A stretch of DNA of 5,687 nt from an uncultured Anaerotruncus sp. GTDB lineage: Bacteria; Bacillota_A; Clostridia; Oscillospirales; CAG-272. Positions 1-5,445 of the stretch are shown in pieces (the stretch's first letter is position 1; the number at the start of each line of letters is the position of its first letter). Below the pieces are notes generated by a model. That model was not told where the DNA came from. It did no database searches and worked only from the letters and a program-made list of their open reading frames with translations. The stretch is taken from positions 1 through 5,687 of the forward strand of contig CATYWI010000103.1 in the NCBI GenBank assembly GCA_958414155.1, in the 5' to 3' direction. Both the position numbers and the translations under genes were made by a program.

Positions 1-45
1 TTTGCCGACCTGTATCTTTGTTTTTCGGTTTTCTTGGCGGCAAAA

Positions 46-64
46 CGGCGGTGTTCAGCCGCCG
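46..64 (-). terminator. Second small GC hairpin followed by TTTT
   Basis: On the minus strand CGGCGG and CCGCCG form a 6-bp all-GC stem with a 7-nt loop (CTGAACA), followed by TTTTG. It may be a back-up terminator after the main palindrome, or part of an intergenic repeat. The T-run is short, so confidence is low. The rest of 1-78 shows no gene I can defend. Confidence 0.3.
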
Positions 65-78
65 AGACCAATGTCGAC

Positions 79-113
79 GGGGGTTAAAAACTCAAAATGA
101 GTTTTTAACCCCC
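79..113 (-). terminator. 16-bp perfect palindrome, probable bidirectional terminator
   Basis: GGGGGTTAAAAACTCA (79-94) and its exact reverse complement (98-113) are separated by only AAA. The core A5-CTCA...TGAG-T5 gives an A-tract before and a T-tract after a hairpin on either strand, as in bidirectional intrinsic terminators. It lies 15 bp after the FAD oxidoreductase stop codon, where the operon should end. Since the T-tract is inside the longer stem, and the arms are unusually long and perfect, it might instead, or also, be a dispersed palindromic repeat. Confidence 0.7.
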
Positions 114-128
114 ACGATTGTATAAAAA

Positions 129-1433
129 TCATTCAAGCACTGCGCCGTGACGGACAAGCACCGCACGCAGTGCGGCGGTATCCAGTCTCTGCACGGGCGT
201 TCCGCCCGCCGCGCAAAGCGCGGCTGCACTGCCCGCAGCCTCGCCGATAGCCATTGCGCACGCCTGGACGCGCAATGTGGCATGCGCTACCTCTTCGGCG
301 CAGATCATTCTGCCCGCGGCGATAAAATTATCGCAGGCATCGGTTATCATACTGCGGTACGGGATATGCCCCGCCTTATCGAATCTGATAAGCCGCTGTT
401 CGCCTCCGTCTGTACGGTGGATATCCACTACATGCGTTGTCAGCGCTACCGTATCGGGGAATCCGACCGCATTCAGCACGTCGTCACCGGTCAGCCGATA
501 AATGCCGGCTATATGCCGCCCCTCGCGCACACCCGCATTTGCGGCGGTGGATGAGACGACGGCGTTTTTGAATTCCGGGAAATTCTCGCGCCAAAGTTCA
601 ACTATACGGAAAATATCCTCGCGCATCTTCCGCTCGGCGGCGCCGTATGCGCGGTTGTCGAGCACCGACGCCGGATTACGCGTTACGTTTACGGCAAGCC
701 GGTCGCCGTTAAGCTCGGTATTGAACCACGGACCGCCGAACAGCGGCGCTTCACCCGCTTTATGCTTTTCGGCAAGGAAATCATGCAGGACCTGATTCTG
801 CGATGCCGGGACCTTGCCGTTATGATGTATGCAGTCGCGCATGAGCGGAGTTGTAACATCAACTCCGGTAAGCTCAAAGCAATAGGAGAGCGGCTGGGGA
901 GCCTCGTTCACGATAAACGGAATATCCACCGCGGCGCAAAGGTCTCCATCGCCGGTGGCGTCAATAAAGCATTTGCCCTCAACAGCCTCGACGCCGTTTT
1001 TATTTACAAAATACACAGACGATATCCGTCTGCCGTCTCGCACAGCTCCCTCAATGCAGGAGTTTGAATAAATATCAACGCCCGCCTCGGTCACCATGCG
1101 TTCGATCTCGAGCTTGCAGTACTCGATGTCAACAGAAACATGACCGCGGGGATATTCCACCTGCGCGCCGCCTGCGGCGCTGAGGCGCCCGATATATTCC
1201 CACGCGATACCGCCGACCTTGCGGTCGCCGTTTTTGAAAAATCCGCTTATGGGAATGACATATCCTGCGGTGCAGGCGCCGCCGAGAAAGCCGAAGCGCT
1301 CGATAAGCGCGGTCCTGGCTCCGTCACGCGCCGCGGCGACAGCCGCAGTCCAGCCGGCAGGTCCGCCGCCGCATACAACGACGTCATAGTTGCCGACAAC
1401 GGGGATCTCCCTTGTTACTGTGATATTCTTCAT
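129..1433 (-). CDS. FAD-dependent oxidoreductase (434 aa)
   Basis: This is a flavoprotein of the FAD_oxidored type (Pfam PF12831, fumarate-reductase-like fold). The N-terminal Rossmann motif is V18-V-V-C-GGGPAG (to residue 27), with the acidic end of the second strand at E45 (ALIERFG) and GGACTAG from 51. The second FAD-binding strand is DATGDGDLCA (158-167). The C-terminal flavin loop runs over residues 369-407 (NFIAAGRMI, then LRVQACAMAIGEAAG). VREGRHIAG (302-310) is also typical of this family. Length is usual (about 430-460 aa) and the domain looks complete. There is no signal peptide or twin-arginine motif, so it should be cytoplasmic. The start overlaps the upstream isomerase stop by 4 bp (ATGA), with AGAGG 10 nt upstream. 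An oxidation or reduction of a hydroxylated substrate shared with the TIM-barrel partner is likely but the substrate is unknown. It is the last gene before the palindrome at 79-113. Confidence 0.9.
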   Translation of the reverse strand: MKNITVTREIPVVGNYDVVVCGGGPAGWTAAVAAARDGARTALIERFGFLGGACTAGYVIPISGFFKNGDRKVGGIAWEYIGRLSAAGGAQVEYPRGHVSVDIEYCKLEIERMVTEAGVDIYSNSCIEGAVRDGRRISSVYFVNKNGVEAVEGKCFIDATGDGDLCAAVDIPFIVNEAPQPLSYCFELTGVDVTTPLMRDCIHHNGKVPASQNQVLHDFLAEKHKAGEAPLFGGPWFNTELNGDRLAVNVTRNPASVLDNRAYGAAERKMREDIFRIVELWRENFPEFKNAVVSSTAANAGVREGRHIAGIYRLTGDDVLNAVGFPDTVALTTHVVDIHRTDGGEQRLIRFDKAGHIPYRSMITDACDNFIAAGRMICAEEVAHATLRVQACAMAIGEAAGSAAALCAAGGTPVQRLDTAALRAVLVRHGAVLE

Positions 1434-2335
1434 TTTGCTTTTGCCTCTATCATGTCGGAAATACGCGCCATGGCGACATAAAGCCGCTCGATGCGCTGGG
1501 CGTAATTCAGGTTTTCATATATCGAAAATCCGCCGTCGTATACGCGCACAAGGTGCGGGTCGTGCGCCACAGCCATACGGTCGATGGAGGCGCGCACCTC
1601 GTCAGCGGTCAGCCCCGGCATTTTGCGGAAACTGTCCGAGCTTACCTCGGCACATATCTTTTCATTGGCAAACGGGCACGCGGCAAGACCGGCGGCTATT
1701 TCGTCCCACGGCGCACAGCCGTCAAACGGGTAGACGTGCAGGTCATTTTTGCCGTTGTTGTCCTGAAGGTGTGTTGCGGCAAGTATACCGCCGAATTTTC
1801 CGAGGTAGTCCTCGTCCGGTGAAAACGCGTTTCGGTGACCGCTGTCAAAGCAGTATCCGATGCCGCGCGAGCCGCGCACACGCTCCATTACGGCGTAAAG
1901 ATATTCGGGATAGACCGAATTTTCAAGTGCAAGGACAAACCCGTTCTTTTCGGCACACTCCGCAATGCGCTCGTAGCGGCAAAGCGCCGTTTCGTTTATC
2001 GGCGCGGGAGCGCTCTTGCCCCACGTGACGTGCGCGATGCCCGTCTTTACGCCGAGAGAGGAAACATATTCTATCTCACGGCAGTAGCGGTCGGCTATCG
2101 CATCGCCCTCGTCGCCCTCATTCCAGATAAGCGTTGTCTTTGAGCCTGACAGGTGCACATTTTCGACCGGGATATCCAGCCTCCCGCAGAGGGAGACGGT
2201 GGCGGCAAGGTCGCCGTCGGCATACGGAGGCATGCCGAGGCAGGCAAAATCAAAGCCTGTGGACTTCATGATACGAAGTCTTTCCTCATCGGAAAGCGAC
2301 GCGTCGCGCAGAAGATACATACCGAGTTTCAACAT
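1430..2335 (-). CDS. Sugar phosphate isomerase/epimerase-like TIM-barrel protein (301 aa)
   Basis: This looks like a xylose-isomerase-like TIM-barrel protein (Pfam AP_endonuc_2 superfamily), a group of metal-dependent sugar and polyol isomerases, epimerases and dehydratases. Probable divalent-metal ligands are E138 (LALENS), D164 (CFDSGH), H189 (THLQDN) and E230 (CAEVS). H167 lies three residues after D164, as does the substrate-contacting histidine in the ketose 3-epimerases; by family knowledge these residues handle proton transfer. Its 301 aa is a normal length (about 260-300). It is cytoplasmic, with no signal peptide. The next gene starts inside its stop codon (ATGA, 1433-1430), so the two proteins are probably made together and act in one pathway, perhaps catabolism of a sugar, inositol or sugar acid. 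The substrate cannot be named from sequence. AP endonuclease IV is unlikely because its larger set of metal-binding histidines is absent. Confidence 0.85.
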   Translation of the reverse strand: MLKLGMYLLRDASLSDEERLRIMKSTGFDFACLGMPPYADGDLAATVSLCGRLDIPVENVHLSGSKTTLIWNEGDEGDAIADRYCREIEYVSSLGVKTGIAHVTWGKSAPAPINETALCRYERIAECAEKNGFVLALENSVYPEYLYAVMERVRGSRGIGYCFDSGHRNAFSPDEDYLGKFGGILAATHLQDNNGKNDLHVYPFDGCAPWDEIAAGLAACPFANEKICAEVSSDSFRKMPGLTADEVRASIDRMAVAHDPHLVRVYDGGFSIYENLNYAQRIERLYVAMARISDMIEAKAK

Positions 2336-2343
2336 ATAGCATT

Positions 2344-2349
2344 CTCCTT
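2344..2349 (-). promoter_or_regulatory. Ribosome-binding site of the TIM-barrel isomerase gene
   Basis: AAGGAG, a perfect Shine-Dalgarno core, is 8 nt before the ATG at 2335-2333. A second ATG 7 nt upstream of the start is out of frame. The 60-nt gap from the decarboxylase stop shows no convincing promoter or terminator, so continued transcription from upstream is likely. Confidence 0.8.
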
Positions 2350-2395
2350 AAACAGATAGTTGACCGAAGGACGAAATCCGGAGCCGGGGACCGCC

Positions 2396-3754
2396 TCAGC
2401 CGTCGATTGCCTTAGTTACGATACAACTCCCGATGCCGTAGTACTCAAAGCACCGGACGGCATTTTCGTCTATTATTTCGCCCGAGACCGCTATCGGCAC
2501 TGCCGGCGGGCAGCCTACGCTCGTGTCGGCAAGCACACGTCCCACGGCTTTTGCCACCGGGATTCGCTCGGCGGGAGACATAACGGCGTCACGTATGCGC
2601 ATTGCCATACGCGGCCTTCCGGGAAGCGGCGGGAGGATATCCTCCGCCCTGCGGCGCGGGATGCTCATCAGCGCCTCGCCGAGGCGCGATATATCCGCCG
2701 CGCTGTTTGACGGCGAGACCATCATCACAAGATAGTCCGGATCGTAAAATTCCGGAACGATGCCGGCATCGTAAAGCGCGCGCGCAAGCCCGTCGCCGGT
2801 ATAGCCCCACGGACGTGCGGCAACGGTCAGCTTCATCGGCTCATCTCCGATGAGCGTGAAGCCGTGCGCGGTAAGACTTTTTCCGAGCACTGCGGTACGC
2901 TCCGCCATATCTTTGAGCCGCGCGGGGAATCCGCCTGCCAGCTCGCGGGTTGCCGCATCGAGAGACCGGAGTATGAGGTATGACGGGCTGGTGGATCCGA
3001 ACAACGCCAGCGCGCGGCGCGCCCCGGCGCAAAAAGCAGCCGGTGCGTTCCGCGAAATATGCAGATATGCCCCGCCTGTCAGCACGGGCAGAGTTTTGTG
3101 TGCCGAATCGCAGCAGGCATCGGCTCCGAGATCGACAGGATGCCGCGATACCGGCAGAAAGCGCAGGTACGCGCCGTGCGCGTTGTCCACGAGAAGCAGC
3201 GTACCGCGGCGGTGGCAGACTGCGGCAAGTCCCGCAACGTCGGCTATACTGCCGAGATAATCCGGCGACGTTATGTAGACCGCAGCCGGCTTTATCTCCG
3301 CCGCGTCAAGCGCCGCGTCAAGCGCCTGAGGGGTGACGGTACAGGACAGGTAATTTCCGCCCGTCTCCGGGTATAGCCAGCGCACGTCGATATCCAGCAA
3401 TGCCGCTGCGGAAACAAATGTTTTGTGGCAGTTGCGTGCGGCAAAAACAATCGGCGGACGCGCCGGGTCATCCTCCCTTGCCGCAAGCACGGCAAGATAA
3501 ATCATGGCGCGTATGGCGAGCGACGAACCCTCGGCGGAGTAAAACGTAGGACATCCGAAGAGCGCAGAGGCGTTTTCTTCGCTTTCGCGGATGATCCCGT
3601 GCGCCTCGTACAGGCTGTCGGCGCCGTCGATCTCGGTTATGTCGGCGCTCTCGCAGCCGAGTGCGCCGATGCCCTTATGACCCGGCATATGCAGGCGCAC
3701 AGCTCCGCTTTTTTGGTATTTTTCTATGAAATCAATTATCGGAGTCGTCATCAT
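2396..3754 (-). CDS. PLP-dependent Orn/Lys/Arg decarboxylase family protein (452 aa)
   Basis: This belongs to the aspartate-aminotransferase-fold (class III) basic amino acid decarboxylases, which make polyamine precursors such as agmatine, cadaverine or putrescine. Visible motifs, in order, are HMPGHKG (22-28), N108-C-H110-K, the cofactor aspartate D190 in VDNAHG, and the Schiff-base lysine K220 in SAHKT. A C-terminal decarboxylase domain follows, with KAVGRV (402-407) and the PPAVP...GEII segment (416-428). Length is slightly below that of Bacillus-type SpeA/YaaO (about 480-490 aa). The phosphate-binding segment reads SAEGSS (73-78) where many relatives have an NGS/T form, so it is a diverged subfamily and substrate cannot be read off. 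Two adjacent ATGs (3754 and 3751) are possible; both overlap the scfB end by about 20 bp and follow GGGGAAG. A TTG at 3787 is a less likely start. The overlap suggests translational coupling to scfB. Family is sure; substrate is not. Confidence 0.9.
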   Translation of the reverse strand: MMTTPIIDFIEKYQKSGAVRLHMPGHKGIGALGCESADITEIDGADSLYEAHGIIRESEENASALFGCPTFYSAEGSSLAIRAMIYLAVLAAREDDPARPPIVFAARNCHKTFVSAAALLDIDVRWLYPETGGNYLSCTVTPQALDAALDAAEIKPAAVYITSPDYLGSIADVAGLAAVCHRRGTLLLVDNAHGAYLRFLPVSRHPVDLGADACCDSAHKTLPVLTGGAYLHISRNAPAAFCAGARRALALFGSTSPSYLILRSLDAATRELAGGFPARLKDMAERTAVLGKSLTAHGFTLIGDEPMKLTVAARPWGYTGDGLARALYDAGIVPEFYDPDYLVMMVSPSNSAADISRLGEALMSIPRRRAEDILPPLPGRPRMAMRIRDAVMSPAERIPVAKAVGRVLADTSVGCPPAVPIAVSGEIIDENAVRCFEYYGIGSCIVTKAIDG

Positions 3755-5135
3755 CCGCTTCCCCGGCAGCGCGGAAGGCACGGTCAACAGCGACCATTAC
3801 GGCGCATTCGATGCGCTTGCGGAAAAGCTCACAGCCGTATTTGTAAACGCCGGTGACGCTTCCGGTGGAATGATATGCGTTTGCCGCACAGCCGCCGGAA
3901 CAGTAAAGGCGCGCCCAGCAGTCGCGGCATTCACGGTGAGCATAAACGTTGCAGGCGGCAAACTCGCCCTGCACGGCGGTATTGGTCACGCCGTGCCAGA
4001 TATCGCCGAGGCGGAACTTTTCCTCACCCACGAACTGATGGCAGGGGTAAAGATCGCCCCACGGTGTGACTGCCATATACTCGGTCCCCGAGCCGCACCC
4101 TGAAATACGCTTGTATATGCAGGGACCGCCCTCAAGGTCGATCATGTAATGGTAGAAGGTAAACGGCTTGCCCTCGCGGTCGCGCTTTATCATGAGATCG
4201 GCGAGCTTTTCGTACTGGTCAAGCACCACGGGCAGATCCTCTGCTGTCAGCTCGGCGGCGTCTCCCGGAGCGCACACGACCGGTTCCATGCTGAGCTCGG
4301 TAAATCCGAGGTCGAGCATAGTCTCGATATCCTTGAGAAAATCCGGATTTGCGTGAGTAAAGGTGCCGCGCATATAATAATTTTTACCGCCGCGCGCCGC
4401 AACGAGCTTTTGGAATTTTGGAACTATCCTGTCCCAGCTCCCGTTGCCCGCATAGTCAACGCGGTAACGGTCGTGCACCTCGCGCCGTCCGTCAAGGCTC
4501 AGCACGACGTTGCTCATCTCACGATTGGCAAAATCGATAACATCATCGTCGATCAGCACACCGTTTGTGGTAAGGGTAAAGCGGAAATTCTTGCCCGCCT
4601 CCTTTTCTATACTGCGCGCATAGGCGACAAGACACTTCACCACGTCAAAATTCATAAGCGGCTCGCCGCCGAAGAAATCGACCTCAAGATTATGCCGCGT
4701 GCCCGAGTGCGCAACAAGAAAATCAAGCGCCTGCTTGCCGACCTCGTAGCTCATAACGGCGCGGTCGCCGTGATATTTGCCCTGGCTTGCAAAGCAATAG
4801 GAGCAATTGAGGTTGCAGGTGTGCGCCACGTGCAGGCAGAGCGCCTTGACGACGCCCGCCGTGCGCTCCTTCAGCTTGCCCGCCATCGGCTCAAAATTAT
4901 CCGCCGCAAAAAGGCTGCCCTCCGCGGCAAGCTCCGCTACCTGATCGTAGCACTCCTCTATATCCGCGCGCTCGATATCCGCGTGTGCCGCGGCGACGGC
5001 GGATACGACCTCGTCCCGGCTTTTGCTCTCGTACCCGGAAATTATGTCATATGCGACCTCGTCCACTGCGTGAACGGCGCCCGAGGCAACGTCAAGTACG
5101 ATATTGTAACCGCCAAGTTTGTACTGATGTATCAT
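3732..5135 (-). CDS. scfB: Radical SAM/SPASM SCIFF peptide maturase (467 aa)
   Basis: This enzyme makes the cysteine thioether cross-link in the SCIFF peptide by reductive cleavage of S-adenosylmethionine (the CteB type). Residues 1-85 (MIHQYKLGGYNIVLDV onward) match the PqqD-like RiPP recognition element that binds the peptide leader. The radical SAM core follows: the 4Fe-4S motif is C107-xxx-C111-xx-C114, and GGEP at 156-159 binds SAM. The C-terminal SPASM domain is complete: C347-x12-G-x4-C365, then C403-x2-C406-x5-C412-x3-C416 and C435, enough for two auxiliary iron-sulfur clusters. Length is normal for the family (about 450-470 aa). The start at 5135 is chosen from its ribosome-binding site. 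The protein ends in an acidic DDDDSDN tail, encoded by the bases that also hold the start of the downstream decarboxylase. A 418-codon open frame on the opposite strand is a shadow. Expression probably depends on read-through from the scfA promoter. Confidence 0.96.
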   Translation of the reverse strand: MIHQYKLGGYNIVLDVASGAVHAVDEVAYDIISGYESKSRDEVVSAVAAAHADIERADIEECYDQVAELAAEGSLFAADNFEPMAGKLKERTAGVVKALCLHVAHTCNLNCSYCFASQGKYHGDRAVMSYEVGKQALDFLVAHSGTRHNLEVDFFGGEPLMNFDVVKCLVAYARSIEKEAGKNFRFTLTTNGVLIDDDVIDFANREMSNVVLSLDGRREVHDRYRVDYAGNGSWDRIVPKFQKLVAARGGKNYYMRGTFTHANPDFLKDIETMLDLGFTELSMEPVVCAPGDAAELTAEDLPVVLDQYEKLADLMIKRDREGKPFTFYHYMIDLEGGPCIYKRISGCGSGTEYMAVTPWGDLYPCHQFVGEEKFRLGDIWHGVTNTAVQGEFAACNVYAHRECRDCWARLYCSGGCAANAYHSTGSVTGVYKYGCELFRKRIECAVMVAVDRAFRAAGEADDDDSDN

Positions 5136-5139
5136 AAAA

Positions 5140-5146
5140 CTTCTCC
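5140..5146 (-). promoter_or_regulatory. Ribosome-binding site of scfB, deciding the start
   Basis: GGAGAAG sits with GGAG 7 nt before the ATG at 5135-5133. It selects this start over an in-frame upstream one at 5171, which would add 12 residues encoded inside the terminator hairpin and has no ribosome-binding site. Confidence 0.85.
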
Positions 5147-5160
5147 AATGAAAAATATAA

Positions 5161-5190
5161 GGGGCTGTCACACGTTAGCGCGACAGCCCC
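5161..5190 (-). terminator. Leaky terminator/attenuator between scfA and scfB
   Basis: Eight bases after the scfA stop the minus strand has GGGGCTGTC, a 12-nt loop and GACAGCCCC: a perfect 9-bp GC-rich stem, followed by TTATATTTTT. This is the form of a Rho-independent terminator with an imperfect T-tract. It lies in the 63-nt gap before scfB, which lacks an obvious promoter of its own, so partial read-through is the likely way scfB is expressed. That would yield many peptide messages per maturase message. Alternatively it may be a processing or stability hairpin. Confidence 0.75.
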
Positions 5191-5198
5191 ATGGATCT

Positions 5199-5357
5199 TT
5201 ATTTGCTTACCTTGGCGCTCTTATTCTCGCACTTCTGGTTGGCAATGCCGCAGCTGGTCTTGCAGGCAGACTGGCAAGAGGTCTGGCACTCACCGCAGCC
5301 GCCGTTCTGCGCGCTGGCGCAAAGGTTGCGGGTCTTTATGGTGACTATGTGTTTCAT
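5199..5357 (-). CDS. scfA: SCIFF six-cysteine ranthipeptide precursor (52 aa)
   Basis: This is the precursor of SCIFF, a ribosomally made peptide found in nearly all Clostridia, modified by the radical SAM enzyme encoded next to it. It has the family start MKHIVTIKT and the signature core CGECQTSCQSACKTSC, followed by NQKCEN. The six family cysteines are C21, C24, C28, C32, C36 and C43. Length fits the family (about 45-52 aa). There is no signal peptide; the N-terminal part should act as leader bound by the maturase. Two oddities stand out: an additional cysteine, C13, and Gly37 directly after C36, where family members as I recall them read SCT; in the studied Clostridium thermocellum peptide CteA the thioether is reported between Cys32 and Thr37. 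It has its own strong promoter and a good ribosome-binding site, and is separated from scfB by a probable terminator. Identity is near certain; its cellular role is unknown for the whole family. Confidence 0.96.
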   Translation of the reverse strand: MKHIVTIKTRNLCASAQNGGCGECQTSCQSACKTSCGIANQKCENKSAKVSK

Positions 5358-5365
5358 ACAGGAGT

Positions 5366-5371
5366 TCCTTT
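5366..5371 (-). promoter_or_regulatory. Ribosome-binding site of scfA
   Basis: AAAGGA lies 8 nt upstream of the ATG at 5357-5355, a good Shine-Dalgarno distance, and fixes the start of the 52-codon SCIFF gene. An upstream AGGA (5374-5371) and a downstream TCCT (5363-5360) could pair around it, leaving the site in the loop. Confidence 0.8.
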
Positions 5372-5374
5372 CCT

Positions 5375-5390
5375 GACGGCTTTTGCCGTC
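5375..5390 (-). promoter_or_regulatory. Small hairpin in the scfA 5' leader
   Basis: The leader carries GACGGC-AAAA-GCCGTC, a perfect 6-bp stem with a four-base loop, beginning about 12 nt after the predicted transcription start and ending just before the ribosome-binding site. No T-tract follows it, so it is not a terminator. It may stabilise the short scfA mRNA against 5' decay or keep the ribosome-binding site exposed; this role is inference. Confidence 0.55.
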
Positions 5391-5401
5391 AAATCATTCA
5401 T

Positions 5402-5437
5402 TTAAATTATTATACCACAAAAAAATTTTTATGTCAA
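5402..5437 (-). promoter_or_regulatory. Strong sigma-A type promoter of scfA
   Basis: On the minus strand, TTGACA (5437-5432) and TATAAT (5414-5409) are both perfect consensus boxes separated by exactly 17 bp. The -10 box is preceded by TGG, an extended -10 (TGn) element, and the spacer has an A5/T7 tract. The start of transcription is expected near 5402, giving an untranslated leader of about 45 nt before the scfA ATG. No operator-like repeat overlaps the boxes, so the simplest reading is strong, largely constitutive transcription. The match is read directly from sequence; activity is inferred. Confidence 0.92.
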
Positions 5438-5445
5438 TACGTTTT

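Noticed and set aside
1..87. A plus-strand frame open from the left edge to a TAA at 85-87, possibly the end of a convergent gene.
   Set aside because: Its stop would lie inside the palindrome arm, the 28 visible residues are Cys/Arg-rich without recognisable family, and other frames are equally open.
147..1481. Several plus-strand open frames of 70-135 codons opposite the FAD oxidoreductase.
   Set aside because: Shadows of the real minus-strand gene; low-complexity, Arg/Ala/Cys-rich products without motifs.
1390..2143. Plus-strand frames of 89-212 codons opposite the TIM-barrel gene.
   Set aside because: The products are Arg-rich with no domain, and they lie over a gene with clear metal-ligand motifs.
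3755..3787. Longer decarboxylase starting at a TTG at 3787.
   Set aside because: It would deepen the overlap with scfB to 56 bp and uses a weak start; the ATG pair at 3754/3751 fits the usual distance to the HMPGHKG motif better.
5136..5171. Longer version of scfB starting at 5171.
   Set aside because: The added 12 residues would be encoded in the terminator hairpin and lack a ribosome-binding site, while the ATG at 5135 has GGAG at the right distance and matches the family N-terminus.
4149..5405. A 418-codon open frame on the plus strand, opposite scfB and scfA.
   Set aside because: It is the mirror of two certain genes whose GC-rich codon bias leaves the opposite frame open. It has no recognisable domain or well-placed ribosome-binding site, and it crosses the promoter of scfA.
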